Shown: positions 15,229 to 23,352, numbered from the stretch's first letter. The stretch: 30,554 nt of DNA from Amphritea sp. (GCA_018067325.1 JAGPUU010000431.1:1-30554), one strand, 5' to 3'. Made by a program: numbers and translations. Notes: a model not told the origin generated them from the letters alone.

Positions 15229-16488
15229 CTAATCTCTGATCGGTCGACGCGCCAATCGTGGAACATTCCCACTCAACCCCATCGCCTGTTGAACCAGATG
15301 ATTTTTAACCGGCGACAAACTATTCATCAGACTCATACCGCTATTACGCAGCAATCTTGCCAGCGGTTCTGTGGAATTAAATAATTGTTTAAAGCCTTCC
15401 ATTGTCGCTGCCATCTGCAGGTTTTCACTCTGGCGCGCTCGCTGAAAACGGCGCAGATGAAACTCGGCGTTCCACTGCACTCCTTTTTCAAGACCATCCA
15501 ATAGCGTTTCAGCTAAGGCCGCCGCATCCATCAACCCCAGATTAACGCCCTGTCCAGCTAAAGGGTGAATGGTATGAGCTGCATCACCAATCGCGGCAAA
15601 ACCCGGCTTTACATATTGCCTGGCATGTCGCTGACGCAATGGAAAGACAAAACGCTGATCCGTATGCAGTACCTTGCCTAAACGAGACTCAAACGCCTGC
15701 TCAACGGCCTGACAGAAAGCGGCATCATCCAGGCCCATCAACGCCTTAGCGTGATCCGGAGAGGTTGACCAGACAATAGAGCTCAGATTGTCTTCGGGTA
15801 ACGGCAGAAACGCCAGCGGTCCATCATCGGTAAAGCGCTGCCAACAGGTGGCTTTATTAGATTGTTCAGTGGTTATTGTTGTCACTATGGCATGGTGACC
15901 ATAATCCCACTCCCACATGCCAATACCCGCTAAACGACGGGTATTCGACAGCGCACCATCGGCGGCAACGACACAACGCACCTGGAGCTGTTCACCATTG
16001 TTCAGCGTCAGCAGGCGCCGGCTCTCAGCGTCTGCCTCTGAGAGCTCAGTAATCTCTACGCCCGTGCTAAATTCAACATTTTTCTGGCCCGCGACCTGTT
16101 GGGACAGGGCAGACTGAGTCACCCGATTTTCAACAATATGGCCCAGACAGGGCTCGTGTAGCTCGGTGCAGTCAAAACGAATCTGGCCGGTACCTTCACC
16201 ATCCCACACATCCATCGCCCGATAGGGCATCAGGCGCATCTGTTGGATCTGATCCCAGACACCAGCAACCCTCAGCACCTGTTGTGACGCCACCGTTAGG
16301 GCACTCACGCGGGAATCATAACCCGTTGCGCGCTGGGAAAGCTCCCAGGCCAAAGCCTGCTGCGGATCGACATTCCGGCTTTCGAGTATTCTGATTTTCA
16401 GGCCACTCTCCGCCAGCAGTGCAGCCAGCGTCAGCCCGACCATACCGGCTCCGACAATGACCAGGTCTGTCTCGATCGGTTGACTCAT
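15229..16488 (-). CDS. ubiI: FAD-dependent ubiquinone hydroxylase, UbiI (VisC) family
   Basis: Hydroxylates C5 of the ring of octaprenylphenol in aerobic ubiquinone synthesis. The 419-residue flavoprotein monooxygenase has the ADP-binding GAGMVGLTLAALLAESGL (13-30), the DSRVSALT segment, the GADG-like AADGALSN, and the FAD ribityl-binding GDAAHTIHPLAGQGVNLGL. The closest match I recall is E. coli UbiI, including the QAMGL C-terminus. A GAGGA lies before the ATG. It is last in ygfB-pepP-ubiH-ubiI, the same order as in E. coli. As ubiH, ubiI and ubiF are paralogues, the exact hydroxylation position is inferred from synteny. Confidence 0.93.
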   Translation of the reverse strand: MSQPIETDLVIVGAGMVGLTLAALLAESGLKIRILESRNVDPQQALAWELSQRATGYDSRVSALTVASQQVLRVAGVWDQIQQMRLMPYRAMDVWDGEGTGQIRFDCTELHEPCLGHIVENRVTQSALSQQVAGQKNVEFSTGVEITELSEADAESRRLLTLNNGEQLQVRCVVAADGALSNTRRLAGIGMWEWDYGHHAIVTTITTEQSNKATCWQRFTDDGPLAFLPLPEDNLSSIVWSTSPDHAKALMGLDDAAFCQAVEQAFESRLGKVLHTDQRFVFPLRQRHARQYVKPGFAAIGDAAHTIHPLAGQGVNLGLMDAAALAETLLDGLEKGVQWNAEFHLRRFQRARQSENLQMAATMEGFKQLFNSTEPLARLLRNSGMSLMNSLSPVKNHLVQQAMGLSGNVPRLARRPIRD

Positions 16489-16525
16489 TTGATTCCTCTA
16501 TGCAGACATAGGAGCAGAACGAACA

Positions 16526-17812
16526 TCAGCGCAGATCCGGCGTAGGCTGATCCAGCCCCATCGCGCTACGGGCAAAAACGGTTTTAGCCAATGGACAGAC
16601 ATCCAGCAACTGTAATCCGGCACTGCGTCCCAGTGCCAGCAATGGATTGTTGTTAGAAAACAGCCTCATGGTTTTATCACTGAAGCCGATCGTCTTCTGT
16701 TGATCATTGCGAACCTGTTCGGCAAATCGGCCGAGATGATCGATATCACCCAGATTAACACCCGCTTCCCGCGCCTGAATCAACTCGGCAGCCAGTGCAA
16801 CCACGCCCCGTAGTGCGAGGTTGTAACCCTGTCCGGCAATCGGGTGCAACGCATGGGCAGCATTGCCCAACACCACCAACCCCCTTCGGACCTGCTCATC
16901 GGCAACACTGAGCTTCAAGGGGTAATTAAACCGCTCTCCGACCTGAACAAACTGACCTGCACGATAGCCAAAACGCTCATGTATTCGGGCGATAAACTGC
17001 TCATCCGAGAGCTGCATAATCTCATCAATCTGTTCATCAGGCACCGTCCAGACCAACCCCATACGATGACTAACACCCGCCTGCCTTTCATCGTCACCAA
17101 CAGCCAGCGCTTCTAAGGGTAATAACGCCATCGGACCGGTATCGGTGAAACGTTCATAGGCGACATTGTTGTGGCTAGCTTCAGGACTAATATTAGTCAC
17201 CACCGCGTGCTGTTGATAGTTCTGCTGCTGATAGCCGATACCCAGCTGCTCGCGCAGATCTGATCGACCACCATCGGCCATCACCACCAGCTCAGCCGTC
17301 AACTGATGTTCGTCACCCTGAGCGGTCAGCGAGACGGCCATCCGTTCTTGCTGATAACTCACACCACTGACCTCTGCCGGACAGATAAAGTCTATGAAAC
17401 TGGCATCGTCCTGCGCCAAACGACTCAACAGTACCTGCCCCAGCCAATGGTTTTCGACCACATAGCCCAACGCTGCTACCTGCTCATCTGCCGCATTTAG
17501 TCGTGCAGCGCCAAACCGCCCTTTGTCTGACACATGAATATCGGTAATAGGACACAAGTGCTCGCGCAGCTGATCCCAGATCCCTATCTGTTCGTAGATC
17601 AGTCGGCTACCGTAAGCCAGGGCGGTCGCCCGGGCATCGTAACTGGGCTGGTATTCCAAGCTCCCTTTATCGGGCATAGGAAAAGCTTCAACCACAGCGA
17701 TGGATAAACCCAATCGTTTGCCGGCAGGAATCAGCGCAGCCGCGAGACTGGCGCCTACCATGCCGCCACCAATGATCAGGATGTCGTAATGGGGTTTTAT
17801 AGTAGCTTTCAT
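16526..17812 (-). CDS. ubiH: 2-octaprenyl-6-methoxyphenol hydroxylase
   Basis: FAD-dependent monooxygenase for the C1 hydroxylation in ubiquinone synthesis, probably membrane-associated with the Ubi complex. The 428-residue protein has GGGMVGASLAAALIP (15-29), YDARATALAYGS, VMADGGRSDLREQLG and the FAD motif GNAAHALHPIAGQGYNLALRG. It is a paralogue of the following ubiI. The start has no good ribosome-binding site; translation may depend on the upstream pepP, which ends 29 bases before. Confidence 0.93.
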   Translation of the reverse strand: MKATIKPHYDILIIGGGMVGASLAAALIPAGKRLGLSIAVVEAFPMPDKGSLEYQPSYDARATALAYGSRLIYEQIGIWDQLREHLCPITDIHVSDKGRFGAARLNAADEQVAALGYVVENHWLGQVLLSRLAQDDASFIDFICPAEVSGVSYQQERMAVSLTAQGDEHQLTAELVVMADGGRSDLREQLGIGYQQQNYQQHAVVTNISPEASHNNVAYERFTDTGPMALLPLEALAVGDDERQAGVSHRMGLVWTVPDEQIDEIMQLSDEQFIARIHERFGYRAGQFVQVGERFNYPLKLSVADEQVRRGLVVLGNAAHALHPIAGQGYNLALRGVVALAAELIQAREAGVNLGDIDHLGRFAEQVRNDQQKTIGFSDKTMRLFSNNNPLLALGRSAGLQLLDVCPLAKTVFARSAMGLDQPTPDLR

Positions 17813-17841
17813 ACAATCAGCGATTTCATATTTATAACAAC

Positions 17842-19155
17842 TCAGCGCGCCATTAGGGCTTCAATCTCAGCCACAGTTTTCGGAACACCTGCGCTGAAGT
17901 TTTCACAACCCTCTTCTGTGACCAGCATATCATCCTCAATACGAACACCTATGCCACGCCACTTCTCTTCAACCAGTTCATTCTGCGGCGAGATATAGAT
18001 CCCCGGTTCCACGGTCATAACCATCCCCGCTTGCAGAGGTCGCCAATCACCATCGACCTTATAATCACCCACATCATGCACATCCATACCCAGCCAGTGA
18101 CCGATACGGTGCATATAGAATGCTTTGTAAGCGCCGGTGTCGATCAGCCCTTCAATGTCACCTTTCAGCAGTCCCAGATCCACCAGTCCCTGGGTTAAGA
18201 CCTCGACCGATATGTTATGAATTCTTATCCAGGGAACCCCTGGACGAATCGCATCGATACAGGCCTGCTGCACGTGTAACACTAGCTCATAAATTGCTTT
18301 CTGTTCTGTACTGAATTTTCCTGATACAGGAAAAGTCCGGGTAATATCACCGGCATAATACTCAAGTTCACAACCCGCATCGATCAGCACCAGATCGCCA
18401 TCTTTCAGCACATCCCAATTCTCGGTGTAGTGCAAAACGCAAGCGTTATCACCACCACCCACACTTGAGGAATAGGCCGGCTGGCGACAGCCATTCACAG
18501 CAAAATGATGGGTAATTTCCGCTTCTAACTGGTACTCAGTTAAGCCAGGCTTACACTGCTGCATCGCCCGAACGTGAGCCTCCGCGGAGATTCGACCCGC
18601 TTCGCGCATCATCTCAACTTCATCATCCGCCTTAAATAAACGCATCTCGTGCAGCAGATGGTCGAGCATCACAATTTCGCCTGGTGCGACGGCCCCCATA
18701 CGGGCTTGCTTGCGGATACTGTTAAGCCAGTCACGCACCTGACCGTCCAGCGTCTCATCTGTACCAATCGAATAATAGAGACGTTCAGAACCCTGCAATA
18801 GCTGCGGCACTCGCTCATCAATTTCAGCGCAGCCGTAAGCCTGATCCACGCCGTGCTGATTACAGACGCCTTCAGGCCCGGCACGATAGCCGTTCCAGAT
18901 CTCCATCTCCGGGTCACGAGCCCGGCAAAACATCACCACCTGCCCTTCATTACGGCCAGGAATCAGTATTAACAGGGCATCTGGCTCATTAAAACCAGTG
19001 AGATAATAGAAATCGCTATCCTGACGGAACGGATACTCTACGTCCCGGTTTCGGGCCACCTCTTTCGCAGAAGGAATAACGGCCACACTTCCGGGGCTCA
19101 TCTGGTCCATCAGCTGCTGGCGACGGGCGGCAAAACTAGACTGACTGATTCGCAT
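17842..19155 (-). CDS. pepP: Xaa-Pro aminopeptidase
   Basis: Metallopeptidase removing N-terminal residues that precede proline. The 437-residue protein has the N-terminal creatinase-like domain (RNRDVEYPFRQDSDFYYLTG) and the pita-bread catalytic domain with all metal ligands in place: two Asp in VLIDAGCELEYYAGDITRTF, His in HRIGHWLGMDVHD, Glu in TVEPGIY and Glu in GVRIEDDMLVT. I chose the ATG at 19155 (MRISQSSFAARRQQL), which agrees with the length of E. coli PepP and has GGGAG 11 bases upstream, just after the ygfB stop; earlier in-frame starts would overlap ygfB. Confidence 0.96.
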   Translation of the reverse strand: MRISQSSFAARRQQLMDQMSPGSVAVIPSAKEVARNRDVEYPFRQDSDFYYLTGFNEPDALLILIPGRNEGQVVMFCRARDPEMEIWNGYRAGPEGVCNQHGVDQAYGCAEIDERVPQLLQGSERLYYSIGTDETLDGQVRDWLNSIRKQARMGAVAPGEIVMLDHLLHEMRLFKADDEVEMMREAGRISAEAHVRAMQQCKPGLTEYQLEAEITHHFAVNGCRQPAYSSSVGGGDNACVLHYTENWDVLKDGDLVLIDAGCELEYYAGDITRTFPVSGKFSTEQKAIYELVLHVQQACIDAIRPGVPWIRIHNISVEVLTQGLVDLGLLKGDIEGLIDTGAYKAFYMHRIGHWLGMDVHDVGDYKVDGDWRPLQAGMVMTVEPGIYISPQNELVEEKWRGIGVRIEDDMLVTEEGCENFSAGVPKTVAEIEALMAR

Positions 19156-19174
19156 ATCCGCAGTTACTCCCTGC

Positions 19175-19771
19175 TCAGTGTAAAGTCGCATCCGGCGCAG
19201 CATCTTGCTGCGGCGGCTGTGGATTAAACTCAGTGAAAATCATCATCGATGACACCCGAATATACTCCTGAAGCTCCATCAAATCAGACTCACTATCCTC
19301 GCCAGCCTCAGGCGCCAGCTCAATTTGAGCAATCTGTTCCATATCACCCAATGCTTCTTTCAAGTCATCGGTCAAGGATTCAGTGGTATGCCCGCCTTGT
19401 AAACCAAATCCGGTCAGGAAACCCTGACACCAACTACCCATCGCCTCGGCACGCTCTGAAAGGGCCAGATCATCATCGGGTAACATCAGCTGAAAACCAA
19501 AATCTACCTGCTCTAGCTGAGCCAGAGCCCCATCGTAGAGATCAGTCAGTGCCAGCTTAGAAGACTCATGGCGATAATCAGTGATATCGGTTAGTTCAGC
19601 GGCCAGTTTCAACCAGGCTTCATGACCGAACCGGGCGCCTGCAGACAGATAACCGCACAGCAGGCCATGCAACTCTGCAGCACTGCTGGTCATACTATCT
19701 TCTGCAATCAACATATCGCAGATCTCATAATACTCAGGGATAAAGTCTTCTGGGGACTGGGTTTCAGACAT
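19175..19771 (-). CDS. ygfB: UPF0149 family protein YgfB
   Basis: A 198-residue acidic, helical protein of the YecA/YgfB family: SSAAELHGLLCGYLSAGARF (about 29-48), LMLPDDDLALSERAEAM and WCQGFLTGFGLQG, the two hallmark segments. In Pseudomonas a YgfB homologue has been reported to affect gene regulation linked to ampDh3, but a general biochemical role is not settled. It is the first gene of ygfB-pepP-ubiH-ubiI, the same order as in E. coli, and diverges from the TIGR02449-zapA unit. Confidence 0.93.
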   Translation of the reverse strand: MSETQSPEDFIPEYYEICDMLIAEDSMTSSAAELHGLLCGYLSAGARFGHEAWLKLAAELTDITDYRHESSKLALTDLYDGALAQLEQVDFGFQLMLPDDDLALSERAEAMGSWCQGFLTGFGLQGGHTTESLTDDLKEALGDMEQIAQIELAPEAGEDSESDLMELQEYIRVSSMMIFTEFNPQPPQQDAAPDATLH

Positions 19772-19856
19772 GACGGAGCTACTCTATATAGGCTTAACTT
19801 TTATGGATTCATATCCTAGCACTTCAACCAGAGCTGCACCACGAAACAGCGCTCGA

Positions 19857-19884
19857 TTACCAGCCATTTTCCGCTTATTATACT
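19857..19884 (+). promoter_or_regulatory. Promoter of the TIGR02449-zapA operon, overlapping a divergent -10 box
   Basis: TTACCA (19857-19862), 16-base spacer, TATACT (19879-19884) on the plus strand, 26 bases before the first ATG. The complementary strand reads TATAAT at 19882-19877, so a minus-strand -10 box for ygfB occupies almost the same bases, though its -35 is poor. Confidence 0.5.
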
Positions 19885-19910
19885 GACTCTGATAACTAGG
19901 CCTGAATGCT

Positions 19911-20120
19911 ATGTCTGAGCACGCTTTAGAAACACTGGAACAACAGATCAATGAGCTAATCCTGCACTGCCAGCAACTTAAGCAGGCAAACCAGGATCTG
20001 CATCGGCAAATTGCCGAGCTACGTGAAGAACGTAACCAACGCCTGCAGGTGACGGGTAAAACAGATCAAAAAATTGAAGCGATGATCAGCCGCCTTAAAA
20101 CACTGGAGCAACAGGCATGA
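19911..20120 (+). CDS. Small coiled-coil protein, TIGR02449 type
   Basis: A 69-residue protein that is almost one heptad-repeat helix (ETLEQQINELILHCQQLKQA then REERNQRLQ and ISRLKTLEQQ). It resembles the TIGR02449 family that sits directly before zapA in Pseudomonas and relatives and has the general look of the ZapB division protein, but an actual ZapB role is not established. Its stop codon overlaps the zapA start (ATGA), so the two are translationally coupled, which suggests a job in the divisome. Confidence 0.88.
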   Translation: MSEHALETLEQQINELILHCQQLKQANQDLHRQIAELREERNQRLQVTGKTDQKIEAMISRLKTLEQQA

Positions 20121-20422
20121 GTAACTCCCCCCGCAATATTTCAGTGTCTCTGATGGGTAAAGAGTATATGGTCGCCTGCCCCGCTGAAGCGGAACCCGAG
20201 CTACTCAAAGCAGCCGCTTACCTCGACCAGAAAATGCAAGAGATCAAAGCCAGCGGTCGGATAATAGGCACCGAGAAAGTTGCCGTGATGGCCGCGCTGA
20301 ATATCGCTTATGAGCTGCATAACAATCAGACATCGGAACAACAGACTATCAGCAATCGTCTGGGGCAACTGAGTCAACTGATCGAAGCGGCTCTACCCAA
20401 TTCAAAAACAGCCGCCAGTTAA
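20117..20422 (+). CDS. zapA: Cell division protein ZapA
   Basis: Binds FtsZ and bundles its filaments at midcell. The 101-residue protein has the ZapA pattern: an N-terminal globular part SVSLMGKEYMVACPAEAEPEL, AAAYLDQKMQEIK and AVMAALNIAYELH, then a C-terminal coiled-coil helix for dimerisation. Order TIGR02449-zapA-6S RNA-fau is the standard gammaproteobacterial arrangement. It overlaps the preceding gene by four bases. Confidence 0.95.
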   Translation: MSNSPRNISVSLMGKEYMVACPAEAEPELLKAAAYLDQKMQEIKASGRIIGTEKVAVMAALNIAYELHNNQTSEQQTISNRLGQLSQLIEAALPNSKTAAS

Positions 20423-20500
20423 CAGGGTTTATTCGCGCAGTCACTCCAAATAAATGCGGAAAACTTCGTCCCGGTGTGAATATTTTTCATCAAAATTAAT

Positions 20501-20521
20501 AACCATTCATTTTCAATGGTT
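20501..20521. repeat. AT-rich inverted repeat between zapA and 6S RNA
   Basis: AACCATT, 7 bases, AATGGTT. It lies 79 bases after zapA and about 70 bases before the 6S RNA -35 box. There is no U tract right after it, so it is a poor terminator for zapA; it could be a protein site. Confidence 0.3.
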
Positions 20522-20572
20522 TAATTAAAGCAGCCTATTTTTCAATTAGCACAGTTAAGTTTAAATTCAAGG

Positions 20573-20600
20573 CTGACTTTCGATTTTTGAGCAGTATAAT
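20573..20600 (+). promoter_or_regulatory. Sigma-70 promoter of 6S RNA
   Basis: CTGACT (20573-20578), 16-base spacer and a consensus TATAAT (20595-20600). Transcription would start at about A20607, which agrees with the 5' end expected from the closing stem of 6S RNA. Confidence 0.7.
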
Positions 20601-20606
20601 GGCAAC

Positions 20607-20784
20607 AGCTCCCTGAGGTTATTGGTAGTCTGGTTAGTCCCTTGAGCCGATAATCACACTTTTGGAAGTTTCCAGGTTAAATGATGTGCATGTCCGCCAG
20701 ACGGAAAGCCTAATTTTTTCCGGAGGCTACCACCTTGAACCTTCGGGTTCAGGGCCGATACCAGCGCCGTAACTTTGGGGAGTC
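20607..20784 (+). ncRNA. ssrS: 6S RNA (RNA polymerase regulator)
   Basis: A structured RNA of about 178 bases that binds sigma-70 RNA polymerase in stationary phase by imitating an open promoter. Conserved pieces are recognisable: CAGTCCCCTGAGCCGA-like TTAGTCCCTTGAGCCGATA on the 5' side, CACCTTGAACC...GGGTTCA hairpin on the 3' side, and the closing stem CTCCCTGAGGTTA with TAACTTTGGGGAG; TGGTA and TACCA form a second pairing. The site between zapA and fau is the standard one. The ends are estimated from the promoter and closing stem, so they may be off by a few bases. Confidence 0.92.
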
Positions 20785-20811
20785 TTTTATCTTTTCTTAT
20801 ATATCCCTCTT

Positions 20812-21417
20812 ATGACCCAAGCCATTGATTTTAAAAAAAGTCTTCGCCGACAGATGCGCAAAGCCCGCCGATCCATTAAACCGGCGCAGCAGCGACAGCA
20901 CGCAAAAGGCTTACTCTCGACCCTAAGGCGACTCACTCAGTTCCGGCGCAGCCAGAATATTGCTCTGTACTTACCCAGTGACGGCGAAATCAGTCCTGAA
21001 GAGGTCATCGATTACTGTCGAAAATTGGGCAAACAGTGTTATCTCCCAGTGCTTCACCCTGTCCGTCATAACCGTCTCTGGTTTATTCCGTACAACAAAG
21101 ATACCGTTCTAATTAACAATATTTATGGTATTAAAGAGCCCTCATTAATCAAAGCACCTCGTCGTCCGGCCTGGGCTCTGGACCTGGTTCTGCTGCCGTT
21201 GGTTGCTTTTGATGAAGAAGGTGGACGACTTGGAATGGGGGGAGGCTACTATGACCGGACTTTTGCATTTAAACAGGGGTGGCGTAAGAGTGGCGGAACC
21301 AGCCTGATCGGATTAGCACATGATCTACAGAAAGTAGAGCGGTTAAAAACAGAGAGTTGGGATATCCCACTCGAAGGTATTGCAACCGAAACGCGTTTCT
21401 ACCGCGCTATTCAGTAA
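20812..21417 (+). CDS. fau: 5-formyltetrahydrofolate cyclo-ligase
   Basis: Converts 5-formyl-THF to 5,10-methenyl-THF with ATP, removing an inhibitory folate that arises as a side product of serine hydroxymethyltransferase. The 201-residue protein has the basic N-terminal helix KKSLRRQMRKARRSI, the substrate region IALYLPSDGEIS and the ATP-binding signature LGMGGGYYDRTF, plus LIGLAHD. No ribosome-binding site is visible before the ATG. It lies 27 bases after 6S RNA, as in E. coli where ssrS and ygfA (fau) are cotranscribed. Confidence 0.95.
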   Translation: MTQAIDFKKSLRRQMRKARRSIKPAQQRQHAKGLLSTLRRLTQFRRSQNIALYLPSDGEISPEEVIDYCRKLGKQCYLPVLHPVRHNRLWFIPYNKDTVLINNIYGIKEPSLIKAPRRPAWALDLVLLPLVAFDEEGGRLGMGGGYYDRTFAFKQGWRKSGGTSLIGLAHDLQKVERLKTESWDIPLEGIATETRFYRAIQ

Positions 21418-21439
21418 CTAAACCCTATCGATTAGACAA

Positions 21440-21565
21440 TTATCCCTTAAAGACCTGTCCAACAAGAGACACAAACTCAATATCTGCATTACTTACACCG
21501 GTAAATACAGTACCCAGTACAAACACGGCGATCAGAACAACAACAAGATCCGGCCCTTTTTTCAT
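21440..21565 (-). CDS. 41-residue single-span membrane peptide
   Basis: A short frame with MKKGPDLVVVLIAVFVLGTV at its start, then a polar tail with one acidic pair and FKG at the end. Residues about 6-24 are a clear membrane span after a positively charged start (KK), the pattern of a small inner-membrane protein with its tail outside. AGAG lies a few bases before the ATG. It is too short for many gene finders. It converges on fau with 22 bases between. I recall similar KKGPDLV starts in short hypothetical proteins from marine gammaproteobacteria, but cannot confirm this here. Function unknown. Confidence 0.7.
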   Translation of the reverse strand: MKKGPDLVVVLIAVFVLGTVFTGVSNADIEFVSLVGQVFKG

Positions 21566-21741
21566 TTTCTCTGCTCAAATACTACGGTTAGTTAGGTTGA
21601 CAAAAACGGCGCCCAGTTTTCCATAACTCAAAAATTTTGCAAGTATTTTCCGCTACTTATAAGCACTTTATCGACAAATACGTTAAAACTTTAACAAAAG
21701 ACCCTGTTTTTCGGTTAAAAGTTCCATTAATTGTAAAATAA
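21566..21741. other. AT-rich intergenic region with short inverted repeats
   Basis: This 176-base gap lies upstream of the 41-residue peptide gene and downstream of the AEC transporter gene. It is much richer in A and T than its neighbours and holds GTTAAA-AC-TTTAAC (21682-21695) and TTGTAA, five bases, TTACAA just before the transporter stop. I see no clear terminator or promoter. Confidence 0.4.
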
Positions 21742-22662
21742 TTACAAAAAAGCAGGAAATAACGTTAAAACAAGCGGCATCGTCGCCATTGAGATTAATG
21801 TCTGGCCAGTAATGATTGCCGCCATCAGTGGAGCATCACCTCCCAGTTGCCGTGCCAGCACATAAGCAGAAGAAGCCGTTGGCAACGCGCTAAACATCAA
21901 TAGCACTTGAGCAACCAGCATTGATTCAACAAATAACCCGCAAATCACCAGCATCAGACAGGGAAACAACAGCAGCTTTACTGCGCTACTGTAGACCACA
22001 GAGGCGCCCGCTTTTCGCAACGCCGTGAGATTAAGCCCGGCACCCACCGCCAACAAACCCAGAGGCAAGGCAACACCACTGAGTAATCCGGCAACCGACG
22101 CCAACATCCAGGGAAGACCCAGACCCGATATATTGAGAAAGATCCCCACTACACAGGCGATAATCAGCGGATTTTTGACTAAAGCAGCCATCGCGCTCAA
22201 AAGCCCTGCATCTTTACGGGTATAAAAACTAAATATCGATACACAAAGCAGATTTATCAGAGGTACCATAACGGCAATAATAACCGCAGCAACCGCCAGC
22301 CCATCATCACCGTATAATGCAGCACTGGCCGCCAGACCAACATAAGTATTAAAGCGCACCCCTCCCTGATAGACCGAGGTAAAACTGCTGTTTTCCAGGG
22401 GTTTCACCACCTGAATTCCAACCAGCACAAAAGTGCCTGCCGCCAACAGCAGCACAATCGCCAACGCAACCTCTGCAACTGGTACCGCACCGACATCAGC
22501 CAGACTTAGCTTATAAATAAGTAATGCAGGAAAAAGCAGATAATAGATTAGCTTTTCAGCCGGTTCCCAGAACCCTTCTCCGGGAAAACCGACACGCCGA
22601 ATTGCATACCCAACACAGAGCAGGGCAAAAACAGGCCATAATGCCGTGAGAATCTCGTTCAT
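21742..22662 (-). CDS. AEC family (auxin efflux carrier-like) permease
   Basis: A 306-residue inner-membrane protein with about ten hydrophobic segments in two halves, starting MNEILTALWPVFALLCVGYA and containing LLFPALLIYKLS, GGVRFNTYVGLAAS, VKNPLIIACVVGIFLN, PLGLLAVGAGLNL and ALPTASSAYVLARQLGGD, hallmarks of the AEC family. Bacterial members move malonate, malate or other small organic acids, or amino acids; the substrate cannot be told here. The start codon has only a weak ribosome-binding site. It diverges from the GcvR-like gene. Confidence 0.92.
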   Translation of the reverse strand: MNEILTALWPVFALLCVGYAIRRVGFPGEGFWEPAEKLIYYLLFPALLIYKLSLADVGAVPVAEVALAIVLLLAAGTFVLVGIQVVKPLENSSFTSVYQGGVRFNTYVGLAASAALYGDDGLAVAAVIIAVMVPLINLLCVSIFSFYTRKDAGLLSAMAALVKNPLIIACVVGIFLNISGLGLPWMLASVAGLLSGVALPLGLLAVGAGLNLTALRKAGASVVYSSAVKLLLFPCLMLVICGLFVESMLVAQVLLMFSALPTASSAYVLARQLGGDAPLMAAIITGQTLISMATMPLVLTLFPAFL

Positions 22663-22704
22663 CTGTGTGTATAATCCAAATTAGGCTGTGAAAGCGGCAA
22701 TAGA

Positions 22705-22734
22705 GCTGGTATCAACGGGGACAGTGATACCAGC
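22705..22734. repeat. Perfect 10+10 dyad in the AEC / GcvR-like divergent region
   Basis: GCTGGTATCA, a 10-base spacer, then TGATACCAGC. The arms are exact complements with centres 20 bases apart, about two helical turns, which suits a dimeric DNA-binding protein. If transcription of the GcvR-like gene starts after the TATAAT at 22670-22675 the dyad would instead form a hairpin in its leader. Confidence 0.6.
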
Positions 22735-22763
22735 ACGGATATTCTATACAGGAGCAGGCAATA

Positions 22764-23276
22764 ATGACATCTCTCGTACTTACAGTGATCGCCCCGGATA
22801 AGCCCGGTCTGGTTGAGCAACTGTCCCAAACAATCGTTAGCCACGGCGGTAACTGGCTGGAAAGCAGCATGTCACGCCTGGCGGGTAAATTTATCGGCAT
22901 ACTGATTGTATCAGTACCGACAAACAAAACTGAAGCATTACAGGACGCCCTGCAGGCACTCGAATCTCAAGGTCTTAAGGTTGTGGTTGAACGTAGCCAG
23001 GAGCTGGCCGACGAGCCTTTAGGCAGCAGCATCTCTCTGGAATTAATCGGCCACGATAAGCCAGGTATCGTCCGGGACATTTCCCATGCACTGAATCGTT
23101 TCAACATCAATGTAGAGCGACTATCAACTGAACTGGTCAGCGGATCAATGTCAGCAGAAGAGTTGTTCAAAGCTGAAGCGGACCTTACCGTGCCAGCCAA
23201 TGTCGATCTGGATGACCTACAACAATCCCTGGAAGATATTGCCAGTGATCTGATGGTTGATATCACCCTTAATTGA
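22764..23276 (+). CDS. Tandem ACT-domain protein, GcvR-like regulator
   Basis: A 170-residue protein of two ACT domains: residues about 3-75 (LVLTVIAPDKPGLVEQLSQT, then NWLESSMSRLAGKFIG) and about 90-165 (LELIGHDKPGIVRDISHALN). This is the layout of GcvR, which in E. coli binds glycine and interacts with GcvA to repress the glycine cleavage operon. GcvA is not in the window. The presence of gcvT and gcvH 8 kb away fits but does not prove this role. A GGAG ribosome-binding site precedes the ATG. Confidence 0.85.
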   Translation: MTSLVLTVIAPDKPGLVEQLSQTIVSHGGNWLESSMSRLAGKFIGILIVSVPTNKTEALQDALQALESQGLKVVVERSQELADEPLGSSISLELIGHDKPGIVRDISHALNRFNINVERLSTELVSGSMSAEELFKAEADLTVPANVDLDDLQQSLEDIASDLMVDITLN

Positions 23277-23306
23277 TTGAGGGTTGAAAAGAACAAGTAC
23301 AAAAGA

Positions 23307-23331
23307 AAACCCGCAATATGCGGGTTTTTTT
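23307..23331. terminator. Bidirectional terminator between the GcvR-like and chemoreceptor genes
   Basis: AAACCCGCA, loop ATA, TGCGGGTTT followed by more T. It ends the GcvR-like transcript and, on the other strand, can end the convergent chemoreceptor transcript. Confidence 0.9.
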
Positions 23332-23352
23332 ATTTCTGAATGTTCTCTTGTT

